A stretch of DNA of 64,000 nucleotides from the NCBI RefSeq assembly GCF_003269295.1, contig NZ_QLTT01000001.1, forward strand, positions 1,259,635-1,323,634. The letters run 5' to 3'. The stretch's first letter is position 1, and the number at the start of each line of letters is the position of its first letter. This stretch comes from Lentzea atacamensis (lineage in GTDB: Bacteria > Actinomycetota > Actinomycetes > Mycobacteriales > Pseudonocardiaceae). Shown here piece by piece: positions 1 to 8,795 of this stretch. The position numbers and the translations under genes are program-made. The notes beneath the pieces were generated by a model. The model searched no databases. It worked only from the letters and a program-made list of their open reading frames with translations, and was not told where the DNA came from.

Positions 1-2
1 AG

Positions 3-2024
3 GTCGGCGTCGAACCGGGTGCGCGGCTGCGGCAGTTGCAGCAGGTGATCCTCGAGAGCCGGGCGCCCTCCCCCGCCGCGTTGAACGCGCATCGGCAGCT
101 GCCGATGGACATCGCCGAGTTCACCGGGCGGGAGACCGAGCTGCGGCGGCTGTGCGAGACGGGCCCGCAGACGACCGTCGTGATCTCCGCGATCGAGGGC
201 ATGGCGGGGGTGGGCAAGACGAAGCTCGCCGTGCGGGCGGCACACCAGCTCGTCCCGCGGTACCCGGACGTGCAGCTGTGGGCGGACCTGCACGGGTTCG
301 ACGCGGACGAGCTGCCCGCTGACCCCGCAGCCGTGCTGGAGAGCTTCCTGCGCCTGCTGGGCGTGCCCGGCGGCCAGATCCCGGAGTCGCTGGAGGCACG
401 GGCGGCGTTGTACCGCGATCGGCTGGCGGGCAAACGGGCGTTGGTGCTGCTGGACAACGCGGCGGGCGAGGACCAGGTCCGGCTGTTGCTGCCGGGCAGC
501 GCGAGCTGTCTGGTGCTGATCACGAGCCGCCGCACGCTGCTGCACCTCGACGGGGTGAGGTCGCTCCTCCTGGACGTCTTCACGCCCGGAGAAGCGGTCG
601 CGCTGCTCGCCAGGATCGCCGGTGACGATCGCGTGCACGCCGACCGCGAGGCGGCGCACCGGGTCGCCGAGCTGTGCGGGCACCTGCCGATCGCGGTCGC
701 ACTGGCCGCCAAACGACTGGCCCGGCGTCCACAGTGGATTGTCCGGGACCTGGTGGCGCAGCTGGAACGAGGCGGTGGTCTCGGCGCGCGAGGCGTCTTC
801 GACCTCTCCTACCAGGCTTTGCCGGACAACCAGCGCCGATTGTTCCGGTTGCTCGGGCTCCACCCCGGCGAGGACGTCACGGCCGAGTCCGCCGCCGCCC
901 TCGCCGGGCTGACCGCGTACGAGACCGAAGACCTGCTGGAGACGTTGCTCGACGAACACCTGCTGCAGCAGCACACTCCCGGCCGTTACGGGCTGCACGA
1001 CCTGTTGCGGGCGTACGCCGTCGAACAGGTGATGGCCGCCGAGCCGCCGCCTGCCAGGGACCTGGCACGGCGACGGGTGCTGGACTGGTACGTGCACACG
1101 GCGTGGCACGCCGGGCAGCAGCTCAACCCGGTGCGCAAGCTGGAGATCGGCACCGCGGACCCGGCCGTGCACCCGCGCACGTTCGCCGGCCGCGACGCCG
1201 CGCTGCTGTGGTGCGACACGGAAAGGGCCAACCTGGTGGCCGCGGTCCGCGACGCCGCCGAGCACGGCCTGCCGGAACAGTGCTGGAACCTGGCCCAGTG
1301 CCTGTGGGACTTCTTCAACCTGCGCAAGCACTGGTCCGACTGGATCGACACGCACGGCGTCGCGCTCGCCGCCGCACGATCGGTCGGTGATCGCAGCGCC
1401 GAGGGACGGATGCTGATCACGCTCGGCATCGGGCTGCGCGAGACCCGCCGCCACGACGAGGCCATCGAGTGCTACCGGCAGGCGCTCGCGATCTTCCGCG
1501 CGATCGGTGACCGGTCACGGCAGCAACCGGTGTTGAACAACCTCGGCATCGCGTACATGGCGCAAGGGCGGGCCGACGACGCGTTGGCCTGCTACGAGCA
1601 ATCCGCGCAGATCTCGCGTGAGCTCGACGACGCGCACACGGAAGCCGTGCTGCTGAACAACATCGGCCTGCTGCACTCCGACGCCGGGCGGTTCGACGCC
1701 GCTCTGGAGTGCTACCTGCGGTCCCTGGAACTCCGGCAGCAGGTCGAGGACCCGTACAGCAAGGCGATCCTGCTCAACAACATCGGCGAGGTGTACCGGA
1801 ACCTGCTCGACTTCCCGAAGGCCGTGTCGTACGTCGACCGCGCGCTGGAGACGTTCCGCGCGATCGGCGACCTCTACGGGCAGGCCGAGGCGCTCGACAA
1901 CCTCGGGCTGGCGCTGGACGGCCTCGGCGACCGGCGCGGTGCCGAGAAGTGCTGGCTGGAGTCGGTGACGTTGTTCGAGGAACTGGGCGAGCCCAGGGCC
2001 GACGAGGTCAGAAGCCGCCTGTAG
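3..2024 (+). CDS. AfsR/SARP-family transcriptional regulator, C-terminal part (5' end outside window)
   Basis: The reading frame is already open at base 3, so this is the 3' part of a larger gene. The first residues (VGVEPGARLRQLQQ) match the end of a bacterial transcriptional activator (BTAD) domain. An NB-ARC-type NTPase follows, with a P-loop GMAGVGKT near residue 65 and a Walker B-like RALVLLDNA about 80 residues later. The last 250 residues are tetratricopeptide repeats (repeated LNNIGLA-type helices). AfsR-like proteins are cytoplasmic, ATP-responsive activators of secondary-metabolite genes. It lies just upstream of, and on the same strand as, the RiPP operon at 2127-5295, so it is a candidate activator of that locus (inference). 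A hairpin at 2037-2069 separates the two. Confidence 0.9.
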   Translation, partial: VGVEPGARLRQLQQVILESRAPSPAALNAHRQLPMDIAEFTGRETELRRLCETGPQTTVVISAIEGMAGVGKTKLAVRAAHQLVPRYPDVQLWADLHGFDADELPADPAAVLESFLRLLGVPGGQIPESLEARAALYRDRLAGKRALVLLDNAAGEDQVRLLLPGSASCLVLITSRRTLLHLDGVRSLLLDVFTPGEAVALLARIAGDDRVHADREAAHRVAELCGHLPIAVALAAKRLARRPQWIVRDLVAQLERGGGLGARGVFDLSYQALPDNQRRLFRLLGLHPGEDVTAESAAALAGLTAYETEDLLETLLDEHLLQQHTPGRYGLHDLLRAYAVEQVMAAEPPPARDLARRRVLDWYVHTAWHAGQQLNPVRKLEIGTADPAVHPRTFAGRDAALLWCDTERANLVAAVRDAAEHGLPEQCWNLAQCLWDFFNLRKHWSDWIDTHGVALAAARSVGDRSAEGRMLITLGIGLRETRRHDEAIECYRQALAIFRAIGDRSRQQPVLNNLGIAYMAQGRADDALACYEQSAQISRELDDAHTEAVLLNNIGLLHSDAGRFDAALECYLRSLELRQQVEDPYSKAILLNNIGEVYRNLLDFPKAVSYVDRALETFRAIGDLYGQAEALDNLGLALDGLGDRRGAEKCWLESVTLFEELGEPRADEVRSRL

Positions 2025-2036
2025 CCGTGTGGTCAA

Positions 2037-2069
2037 GCAGGGCGCGATCCGTGCCGTATCGCGCCCTGC
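2037..2069 (+). terminator. Stem-loop terminator between regulator and RiPP operon
   Basis: A perfect 12-bp stem (GCAGGGCGCGAT pairing with ATCGCGCCCTGC) encloses a 9-nt loop. It starts 12 nt after the regulator's stop codon. There is no T-tract, as is common for high-GC actinomycete terminators. Confidence 0.7.
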
Positions 2070-2126
2070 CAGCGTGACCCGACGGCCCCCGGCCGGTTCG
2101 GAACAGCTGAATGCGAAGGACACGGC

Positions 2127-2306
2127 ATGAAGGATCTTTCGTTCGATCTCGACGATCTTGAGCTCGGCGACCTCGCGGTCACCTCGATGCGCGACTCGGT
2201 CGCGCTGCCCGAGTCCGGCGCGTCCGGCGGACCCTCGTCCTGTTCGTGCAGCAGCGGTTCGTGCAGCAGCTGCCACCAGCCGCAGCTCCCCGCTCTGACC
2301 GCATGA
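2127..2306 (+). CDS. RiPP precursor peptide, Ser/Cys-rich core, FxLD-type leader
   Basis: A 59-residue peptide. The acidic leader has FDLD at residues 6-9 and a DLELGDLAVTS stretch, ending in a PESGASGG region (28-35). The core contains SSCSCSSGSCSSC (37-49; Cys 39, 41, 46, 49 among eight Ser), followed by a Cys-free tail HQPQLPALTA. This layout resembles thiazolylpeptide/thiopeptide-type and FxLD-type lanthipeptide precursors. A ribosome-binding site (AAGGA) lies 7 nt before the ATG. The stop overlaps the start of the dehydratase gene (ATGA), so peptide and enzyme are translationally coupled. The final product class is unclear because no azole-forming enzyme or cyclase is seen. Ser-to-dehydroalanine conversion is predicted from the adjacent dehydratase. 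Confidence 0.85.
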   Translation: MKDLSFDLDDLELGDLAVTSMRDSVALPESGASGGPSSCSCSSGSCSSCHQPQLPALTA

Positions 2307-4711
2307 CCGATCGCGTGCAGGGAGAACCAGCGCCATACGCACTCGTGCGCCTGGCGGCCCTGCCGCACCCGGAGGGCGCCGCAGCCGCGGCGCCGTTCCG
2401 GCGGGCAGTGGAGGCGTTGGCGGACAAGGAGAGCGAGCTGCTCGCACTCGCCGGTCCGCTGAGCGACCTGCTGCACGACAGCGCGGGCGCGCACTCCACG
2501 GAGTTCCACCGCCGAGTCGTGCTGCCGTTGCGCCGCGACGTCCACAACCGGCGCACGCCCCGGCCCTCGGTGCGCGCCGCCGCCGAGTCGCTGCGAATTC
2601 CGCTGCTGGCCACGTGGTTCAGGCTGATGGACGAGTGCGCCGAACTGGTTCTGGAGGTCGAGCGGCACCAGCCGGCGGCGCTGGCCGCCGAACGCGAGGT
2701 GCTCGCCTCGCTGTGCGCGGCGGAACCGTTGCGCAAGGCCGCTGTCCTCAGTGGACGCGACCTCTGGCGGGGACTGGGCCGCGCCGGTTCCGGGGATCGC
2801 CGCGCCCGCAAGGCGGAACCGGCCGTGCTGCGCTACGCCCTGCGCGCCACGTCGAAGACGAGCCCGCTCTCTTGGTACACCTCGGTCGGCTGGGGCACCT
2901 GGTCGCCCGACGCGCCCGCACCCGACTGGGGCACACCGGTCGCCGTCACGCGGGTCAACCAGGTGCTGCTGACCCGGCTCGTGGCCGCGCTGGTCGCCGA
3001 CCGCACGCGCGTCTTCGGCCACCCGCACCGCCTCGCGCCCGGCGTGCACGAGGACGGCGGCAGGATGACGTTCCTGCGCGACGTCCCCGCGTCCGGCCCG
3101 CTGCGCGCCCACGTCGCCGCCGAGGAGAACGTGGAGCTGGCGGTGACCGCGCCGTTGCGGTTCCTCGTCGGCCTCACCGCCGCCAACCCCAAGGGCATCA
3201 GCCCCGCCGAGCTCACCAGCGCGCTCGCCACCCGCCTGCCGGACGGCGAGTCCGCCGGCGCTCAGCGCTACGTCGCTCTCCTGCTCGACGTCAAGCTGCT
3301 GGTCCCGGTGCTCCCGGTCGATCCGCAGGATCCGGAGGCGTGTCGTGCGCTGGCCTCGTGGTTGCGCGACACCGGACGGGCCGCGCTCGCCGACCGGGTG
3401 GCGTCGATCCACCGCTCGACCGCGGCGTTCGGCGCTCTCCCCGCCGACTCCCGTCCCGCCGCGCTGGCCGCCCTGACCGCCGCGTGGCAGGAACTGGGCG
3501 AGCTGACCGGTGCCGAGCTCACCGGCATCGTGCCGCTCAGCGAGGACGTCGTGCTGCCCCAGCCGGTGCGCCTCGGCCGCGCGTACGGCTACGACGGCGT
3601 CCGTTCGCTGGCCGCGTTGACGCCGCTGCTGATGCTGTTCGACCGGCATCTGGCCATCCGCCGGTACCTCCGCGACCAGTTCGTGGTCGAGTTCGGTCGC
3701 GGTGGCTCGGCCAGGCTCGCCGCGTGCGCCCCGCTGCTGCTGGACGCGCTGGCCTCGGCCCCGACCGGCGGCCTCGGTGCCAGCCGCGCCCAGGTGGCCG
3801 ACCTGGTGCGGGACGGCGTGATCACCGACGAGGCCGTCGACGCCGCCGCCGACCTGCTGCCCTCGTGGATGAAGACACGCCCGGTCTCGTACTCGTTCTT
3901 CGCCCAGCCGTCCCCCGGCGGGCTCGTGGTGAACCACGTCTACGACGGCTTCGGCCGCTTTCCCAGCAGATTCCTGGATCTCCTGCCGCCGGAGGCCTAC
4001 GCGTCCGTTCGCGCCACTTTGGACGGTGTCTTCCCGCGCGGTTTCGCCGAGTACCGCCCGGTGCAGGGCTTCAACCCGAACCTGCACCCGTTGCTGAGCC
4101 GCGTGGAGATCGGCGAGGACCCGCGCTGGGCCGACCACACCCCGGACGCGCTGGAGCTGTACCACGACCAGGAGCGCGACGAGCTCCGGTTGCGGCGCCG
4201 CGACTCCGGTGCGGTCGTCGACGTGCTGTACCTGGGCTACCTCATGCCGATCTCGTTGCCGGGCCGGGCCGCCGCGCTGCACGCCGACCTCGCGTGCGGC
4301 GCCGCCGACCTGTCCGCGCTGCGGTCTGTCGCGGACTCCGGGGACGTGCGCTTCGCCGACCGCCTACGCTACCGCGACGTGGTGCTGGCCCGCCGTTCCT
4401 GGGAGTTCTCTGCTGAGGCACTGGACTTCGCCGACATCGCCGCCGTGACCCGGTTCCGCGCTCGTCACGGCCTGCCCGCGCAGCTGTTCGCCGGCATGGG
4501 CGGAGTCGTGTCCTCCCGCGAGGACCACCTCGCCCGCATGAACGGCCCGAAACCGCAGTACGTCGACCTCACCAACGCCCTGCACCTGCGTTGCCTGCCC
4601 CGCCTGCTGTCCCGCTACCGCAACCACCGCGTCCAGCTCACCGAGGCGTTGCCGGTGCCGTCCGGTCAGGTCATCGAGGTGTTCGCGGAGACCTGCCGGA
4701 GGGCGGAATGA
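2303..4711 (+). CDS. Lantibiotic/thiopeptide-type dehydratase, tRNA-dependent glutamylation subunit (TbtB/split-LanB type)
   Basis: 802 residues. It resembles the glutamylation half of class I LanB and thiopeptide TbtB-type enzymes, which transfer glutamate from glutamyl-tRNA to Ser/Thr of a leader-bound peptide before elimination to dehydroamino acids. The C-terminal stretch KPQYVDLTNALH near residue 750 is typical of this domain end, and no elimination domain is fused. The ATG at 2303 was chosen because it overlaps the precursor stop (ATGA); longer open frame upstream only duplicates precursor DNA. The stop overlaps the next gene by ATGA too. Split dehydratases are typical of thiopeptides, goadsporin and some lanthipeptides. 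Substrate assignment to the upstream peptide rests on coupling and context. Confidence 0.85.
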   Translation: MTDRVQGEPAPYALVRLAALPHPEGAAAAAPFRRAVEALADKESELLALAGPLSDLLHDSAGAHSTEFHRRVVLPLRRDVHNRRTPRPSVRAAAESLRIPLLATWFRLMDECAELVLEVERHQPAALAAEREVLASLCAAEPLRKAAVLSGRDLWRGLGRAGSGDRRARKAEPAVLRYALRATSKTSPLSWYTSVGWGTWSPDAPAPDWGTPVAVTRVNQVLLTRLVAALVADRTRVFGHPHRLAPGVHEDGGRMTFLRDVPASGPLRAHVAAEENVELAVTAPLRFLVGLTAANPKGISPAELTSALATRLPDGESAGAQRYVALLLDVKLLVPVLPVDPQDPEACRALASWLRDTGRAALADRVASIHRSTAAFGALPADSRPAALAALTAAWQELGELTGAELTGIVPLSEDVVLPQPVRLGRAYGYDGVRSLAALTPLLMLFDRHLAIRRYLRDQFVVEFGRGGSARLAACAPLLLDALASAPTGGLGASRAQVADLVRDGVITDEAVDAAADLLPSWMKTRPVSYSFFAQPSPGGLVVNHVYDGFGRFPSRFLDLLPPEAYASVRATLDGVFPRGFAEYRPVQGFNPNLHPLLSRVEIGEDPRWADHTPDALELYHDQERDELRLRRRDSGAVVDVLYLGYLMPISLPGRAAALHADLACGAADLSALRSVADSGDVRFADRLRYRDVVLARRSWEFSAEALDFADIAAVTRFRARHGLPAQLFAGMGGVVSSREDHLARMNGPKPQYVDLTNALHLRCLPRLLSRYRNHRVQLTEALPVPSGQVIEVFAETCRRAE

Positions 4712-5295
4712 CCGACGTCGTCAGCTACTACCACGACCCGATCAAGGCACCGCTGGTCCGCGACGGCGTCCTCCCCGCACTGGCCGCCGCCGCGTCCGCG
4801 TTCCCCGACGTCACCGGCCACGTCGAACGCCACTGGCTGCACGGCCCTCACGTCCGCGTCCGGCTCTCCGGCCCGTCCGCCGACCCCGCGGCTCTGCTGG
4901 TGGCCTCGCTGCTGCGGTCCCACGTGACCGCCTATCCGTCCGCAGTGGAGCTTTCCGAGGCCGAACAGCTCGCCCACGCCGCGTCCGCCGCCGTCGCCGA
5001 GCTGCTCCTGCCACCGTTCACGCCCTTGTACCCCAACAACTCCGTTCGCATCGAACCGACGTCGTACGAGCGCCTGCGCGACCTCGTTCCCGACGCCTAC
5101 ATCGCCCTGCGCGCCAAGGGCCTGCGTCTCGGTCTGCCCGCCCTGCGCGAGTCGTTCCCGGTCCCGCGCGCCGAGCTGGCGTTGACCGCGATGGCCGGGC
5201 TGGTCGGCGGCTTCTACGACGACCTCGCCCACGACGTCATCGGGCTCGACGGTGTGGACGACGTTCTCGTCTACTTCCTGCCCCTGGCCTCATAG
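4708..5295 (+). CDS. Short LanB C-terminal/thiopeptide-type biosynthesis domain protein (putative elimination or modifying partner)
   Basis: 195 residues, coupled to the dehydratase by an ATGA overlap. The N-terminal half (SYYHDPIKAPLVRDGVLPAL, then HVERHWLHGPHVRVRL near residue 45) fits the start of the SpaB_C/thiopeptide-type domain, including the RxR pair that binds the glutamyl adduct in NisB-like enzymes. The usual length is about 260-300 residues, and the YEPE/RYGG-like segment of canonical elimination domains is not visible. It could be a minimal glutamate-elimination subunit, a degenerate one, or a relative of the [4+2] pyridine synthases. The gene ends 10 bp before the convergent flavoprotein gene. 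Confidence 0.7.
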   Translation: MTDVVSYYHDPIKAPLVRDGVLPALAAAASAFPDVTGHVERHWLHGPHVRVRLSGPSADPAALLVASLLRSHVTAYPSAVELSEAEQLAHAASAAVAELLLPPFTPLYPNNSVRIEPTSYERLRDLVPDAYIALRAKGLRLGLPALRESFPVPRAELALTAMAGLVGGFYDDLAHDVIGLDGVDDVLVYFLPLAS

Positions 5296-5305
5296 CACGC
5301 CGCAT

Positions 5306-6292
5306 TCAGATCTCCATCGAATCCACCAGGGAGTCCACGGTCGGCTCGATCGCCGCGGCGGCCCGCGCGTCCCGAAACCTGCGCTCGATCCCCAGGTCCC
5401 GGCGAAACGCCGCGTCCCCGCACACCTTCATCGCCAGGTCCGTCACGGCGACGGCCGCCTCGGTGGCGGTCACCGCGAGCAGCCGCACCCGGTCGACGGA
5501 CCGTTCCGGATGCCACGTCACCGCGGACAGGGTGTCGTTGTACAGCACCCGGACCGAGTCGGTCCGCAACCGCATCCGCACCAGGTCGGCACGTGTGCGC
5601 GGATCTCCGCCGCCGAGATGGCCCAGCGCGGCGGCGAGCGCGCCCTCCATCAGCCCCAGCGACACGGCGGCGCCGAGCACCAGGAACCACGGGTACGCCG
5701 GCTCTTCCGACCACAGCCGGTTGGACGCGGGCACTCGTACGGGATCCGCTTCCACACACGTGGCGACAGTCCCGCGCAGCCCCATCCCGGCGTGGTCGGC
5801 CGGCACCAGCAGACCCGGCGCCTGTGCCGGTACCAGCCACAACGCCGAGCCGGTCGACCAGACGTAGCTGTCGGCCTCGCCGGCCGCGATGACCCAGCTC
5901 TTGCGCGCCCGCACCTGCACGACGTCGCCGTGTGACGACACGGCACCGGACGAGCCGAAAGCCGCGAGCGTCGACAGATGACGGCCGGCTGCGATCTCCG
6001 CACGCAGCCAGTGCGGTCCCGAGCGGTCCAGCACCGCCGCGGCGGAGTAGTGCGAGCGCAGCACGGAAGCCGTTGCGCCGCAGACGTGAGCGACCTGTTC
6101 GACCACCCGCCCGGCCGATCTCAGGTCCTGTCCTCCCCCGCCGGCCGTGCGCGAGATCGTCATGCCCAGCAGGCCACGCGCGCCCAGTGCGTTCAGGGCG
6201 GCGCGCGGGAATCTGGCGTGCTGGTCGACATCGGCGGCCGCGGGCGCCACCACGTTCTGCACGATGCGGATCAGGTCCGCCCGGTACGTCAC
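5306..6292 (-). CDS. Acyl-CoA dehydrogenase-like flavoprotein
   Basis: 328 residues, GTG start overlapping the aldehyde dehydrogenase stop (GTGA), so it is the last gene of the formate dehydrogenase operon. The N-terminal helical domain is followed by the family's beta-domain motif (ARKSWVIAAGEADSYVWST near residue 130). Family members bind FAD and oxidise acyl-CoA thioesters. The C-terminal domain is diverged and about 50 residues shorter than usual, and I cannot place the catalytic Glu. The substrate is unknown. The context suggests a role beside formate/C2 metabolism, but the gene abuts the RiPP operon tail-to-tail, so a RiPP oxidation role cannot be excluded. Confidence 0.75.
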   Translation of the reverse strand: MTYRADLIRIVQNVVAPAAADVDQHARFPRAALNALGARGLLGMTISRTAGGGGQDLRSAGRVVEQVAHVCGATASVLRSHYSAAAVLDRSGPHWLRAEIAAGRHLSTLAAFGSSGAVSSHGDVVQVRARKSWVIAAGEADSYVWSTGSALWLVPAQAPGLLVPADHAGMGLRGTVATCVEADPVRVPASNRLWSEEPAYPWFLVLGAAVSLGLMEGALAAALGHLGGGDPRTRADLVRMRLRTDSVRVLYNDTLSAVTWHPERSVDRVRLLAVTATEAAVAVTDLAMKVCGDAAFRRDLGIERRFRDARAAAAIEPTVDSLVDSMEI

Positions 6293-7830
6293 GTCGGCGG
6301 GTAGAGCGAGTAGGAGGGGAAGTTGCCGTACGGCCGCTCACCGGGAGGTCCCTCCGTCACGGCGTGGACCAGCAGCTCACCGCCCACGAACGCGCCACGC
6401 CACGACGCTCCACGCCCGCCGAACACCTCGTCCCGGTCGCCCCGCGAGCGAGGCTTGTTGATCCCGACCTTGAACGCCTGGACGTCCTCGCTCAGCCGGC
6501 GGGCCGTCGCCTCGTCGTCGCAGGCCAAGGAAGCCACGAGGGCCCCGTTGGACGCGTTCATCGCGGCGAGCAGCTCGGCCTCGGTGTCGACCAGGACGAT
6601 CGTGTCGACCGGCCCGAACGGCTCCGCGTGGTGCAGGACGGACGACCGCGGCGGATCCAGGATCGCGACCGGCGCCAGGTAGGCGGCGGTCTGCTGGCCC
6701 GGCAGGAACCGGCCCGAGTCCGGCGATCCCCGGTACAGCGGTACCCCGCCGGCCCGGATCGCCTCGTCCACGGCGTCGCCGAGCTCCTTGGCCTTCGCGT
6801 CGTTGATCAACGGGCCGAAGTCCAGCACCGGCAGCTCCTCGCCGGGTGAGGAGACGGCGAGCGGGTGCCCGAAGGTGACCTCCCTGACCGCGGGCAGGTA
6901 CACGGACAGGAACTTGTCGAACAACGACCGCTGCACGACGTAGCGGGGGTAGGCGGTGCAGCGCTGCTTGCCGTAGTCGAAGGCCTTGCGGATCTGGGCG
7001 CCGAGCATCTCCCAGGAGTCGAACTCCCAGACACCCCAGCAGTTGAGGCCCTCCTGCTCCAGCACGTGCCGCCGGTTCGAGTCGACCAGGCGCGCGGCGA
7101 TGGAGCTGCCGACATCGCGACCGCCCACAAAGGACACACAGCCCAGGAACGAGGACCCGACCAGCACCGGAGCCAGTTCGGCCCCGCTGCCCGACACCAG
7201 CGTCAACGGCAGCCCGGATCGCACGGCCAGCGCGGTCGCCAGCGTCAGGCAGCTGACTCCGCCGTCGGTCGGTGCCTTGGCGATGACCGCGTTGCCCGCC
7301 AACGCCTGCACCAGCATCGCGTGCATCAGCACGCTCATCGGGTAGTTCCACGACGCGATGTTGCTGACCGGTCCGGACAACGGCTCCCGGCCCGCCAGCA
7401 TCGCGTCGATCTCCTCGACGTACCAGCGCACCCCCTCGATGCAACGGTCGACGTCGGCCGTCGCGAGCCGCCACGGCTTGCCGATCTCCCACACCAGCAG
7501 CAACGACAGCAGGTCGCGGTGTTCGGTCAGCGCGTCCAACGCCTCCGACACCCGCACCTTGCGCTCGGCCAGCGGCACGTTGCGCCACTCGATGTGCTGG
7601 TCCACGGCGGCGACCACCGCGCGGCCCGCGACGTCGAAGTCGAGGAACGGCGGGCCCGCGATGGTCGAGCCGTCGACAGGGGTGGTGGCGGGCATCGGTT
7701 CACCGGAGCGGCTCCACCCGCCGCCGAAGTGGTTGAGCAGCCGATCGTCGTGGAACGCTTCGGGTGCGAGCCGAACGCACTGCGAGTAGACCTCGTCCCA
7801 CGAGGTGCCGGGCTTGAGGATCAACGACAT
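6289..7830 (-). CDS. NAD(P)-dependent aldehyde dehydrogenase
   Basis: 513 residues of the ALDH superfamily. Visible motifs are SWNYPMSVLMHAMLVQAL (cofactor-binding region), LEQEGLNCW with the general-base Glu, and GKQRCTAYPRYVV with the catalytic Cys. The start MSLILKP (ATG at 7830) has an AGGGAGGG-type site upstream; the frame stays open much further but only as an antisense shadow of the next gene. It lies 41 nt after the iron-sulfur FDH subunit and overlaps the flavoprotein by 4 bp, so it belongs to the fdh operon. It could supply or remove a C1/C2 aldehyde (formaldehyde, glyoxylate, glycolaldehyde); the substrate is not deducible. Confidence 0.85.
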   Translation of the reverse strand: MSLILKPGTSWDEVYSQCVRLAPEAFHDDRLLNHFGGGWSRSGEPMPATTPVDGSTIAGPPFLDFDVAGRAVVAAVDQHIEWRNVPLAERKVRVSEALDALTEHRDLLSLLLVWEIGKPWRLATADVDRCIEGVRWYVEEIDAMLAGREPLSGPVSNIASWNYPMSVLMHAMLVQALAGNAVIAKAPTDGGVSCLTLATALAVRSGLPLTLVSGSGAELAPVLVGSSFLGCVSFVGGRDVGSSIAARLVDSNRRHVLEQEGLNCWGVWEFDSWEMLGAQIRKAFDYGKQRCTAYPRYVVQRSLFDKFLSVYLPAVREVTFGHPLAVSSPGEELPVLDFGPLINDAKAKELGDAVDEAIRAGGVPLYRGSPDSGRFLPGQQTAAYLAPVAILDPPRSSVLHHAEPFGPVDTIVLVDTEAELLAAMNASNGALVASLACDDEATARRLSEDVQAFKVGINKPRSRGDRDEVFGGRGASWRGAFVGGELLVHAVTEGPPGERPYGNFPSYSLYPPT

Positions 7831-7871
7831 CGGGCGCCCTCCCTGCCGAACGGAATGTGGCCGCGCGCGGG

Positions 7872-8795
7872 TCAGCGGTTTTGCACGTGCTGCCAGCCGA
7901 ACCGGCCCTTGATGCACAGGTTTCCGTGCGTGACGGTGCTGTCGTGCGGTGACGTCACCTTCACGATCTCGTTGTCCTGCACGTGCAGGGTGAGGTTGCA
8001 CCCGACACCGCAGAACGTGCACACGGTCGTGGTCTGGGTCTGCCTGGACTCGTCCCAGGTTCCGTCTTCGCGCTTGTCGTGCTCGCGCTTGAAGCTCAAC
8101 GCACCGGTCGGGCAGACCTCGATGCAGTTGCCGCAGTAGACGCAAGCGCTGTCGGGCAGCGGCGTGGCGAACTCCGTGGAGATCCGCGCGTCGAACCCGC
8201 GGCCAGCCACCGAGATGGCGAAGCTGTTCTGCCACTGGTCGCCGCACGCGTCGACGCACTTGTAGCACAAGATGCACTTGCCGTAGTCGCGCACGTACAG
8301 CGGATTGTCCACTTTGATCGGTTGCCGGACCGTGGCAGCCGTTTGCCCGTCCGGCTCCTCGTGCTCACCCGGCCGGCGGTCGTCGCGGTCCGTCGACGGC
8401 GGCTCCGGCGGCCCGAACCGGGTGGGGTCGGCGCCGCACGCGGACATCCACTCGTCCACGTGCGGCGTGGTGGACAGGTCCGTCGCGGACCCCAGAAGTT
8501 CCAGCACCAGCTTGCGGCTGTGTTGCGTGCGCTCGGATTCCGTGCGCACGACCATGCCGGGCTCGACCTTGCGCGAGCACGACGGCACGAGCGTGCGCGA
8601 ACCCTCGACCTCGACCATGCAGACGCGGCAGGCGTTGGCGGGCTTCAACGTGTCGCCGTAGCACAGCGTCGGGATCGACTTGCCCACCGCCGTGCAGGCG
8701 TCGAGGATCGTCGCACCTTCAGGCACGCGTACGGACTCGCCGTCCAGCGTGACCTCGACCAGCCGCTTGGGCAGCCCGATCTCGACGATCGTCAT
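7872..8795 (-). CDS. Formate dehydrogenase iron-sulfur subunit (2Fe-2S, 2x[4Fe-4S]) carrying the Mo-subunit's N-terminal Fe4S4 domain
   Basis: 307 residues. Order: [2Fe-2S] ferredoxin-like domain (CYGDTLKPANACRVCMVEV, residues 45-65), His/Cys segment, two [4Fe-4S] motifs (CILCYKCVDAC and CVYCGNCIEVC), then a C-terminal VCTFCGVGCNL...NLCIKGRFGW motif. That last motif is the [4Fe-4S] domain normally found at the N-terminus of the molybdopterin catalytic chain. It is therefore the FdsA N-terminal half as a separate polypeptide. It should pass electrons from the Mo site to the NuoEF-like subunit. The ATG has GGAGG 7 nt upstream and overlaps the preceding gene's stop (ATGA). The gene lies after, not before, the catalytic subunit gene, so domain and gene order are permuted. 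Confidence 0.88.
   Translation of the reverse strand: MTIVEIGLPKRLVEVTLDGESVRVPEGATILDACTAVGKSIPTLCYGDTLKPANACRVCMVEVEGSRTLVPSCSRKVEPGMVVRTESERTQHSRKLVLELLGSATDLSTTPHVDEWMSACGADPTRFGPPEPPSTDRDDRRPGEHEEPDGQTAATVRQPIKVDNPLYVRDYGKCILCYKCVDACGDQWQNSFAISVAGRGFDARISTEFATPLPDSACVYCGNCIEVCPTGALSFKREHDKREDGTWDESRQTQTTTVCTFCGVGCNLTLHVQDNEIVKVTSPHDSTVTHGNLCIKGRFGWQHVQNR

Noticed and set aside
2246..2302. Earlier GTG start for the dehydratase.
   Set aside because: It would read through the precursor core in another frame; the ATGA overlap at 2303 is the natural start.
4700..4715. The split between dehydratase and the short LanB-C-like protein as a frameshift artefact.
   Set aside because: A clean ATGA overlap with a proper start and the known existence of split dehydratases argue for two real genes.
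7831..8277. N-terminal extension of the aldehyde dehydrogenase frame.
   Set aside because: It only overlaps the iron-sulfur subunit gene in another frame; the family N-terminus and a ribosome-binding site are at 7830.
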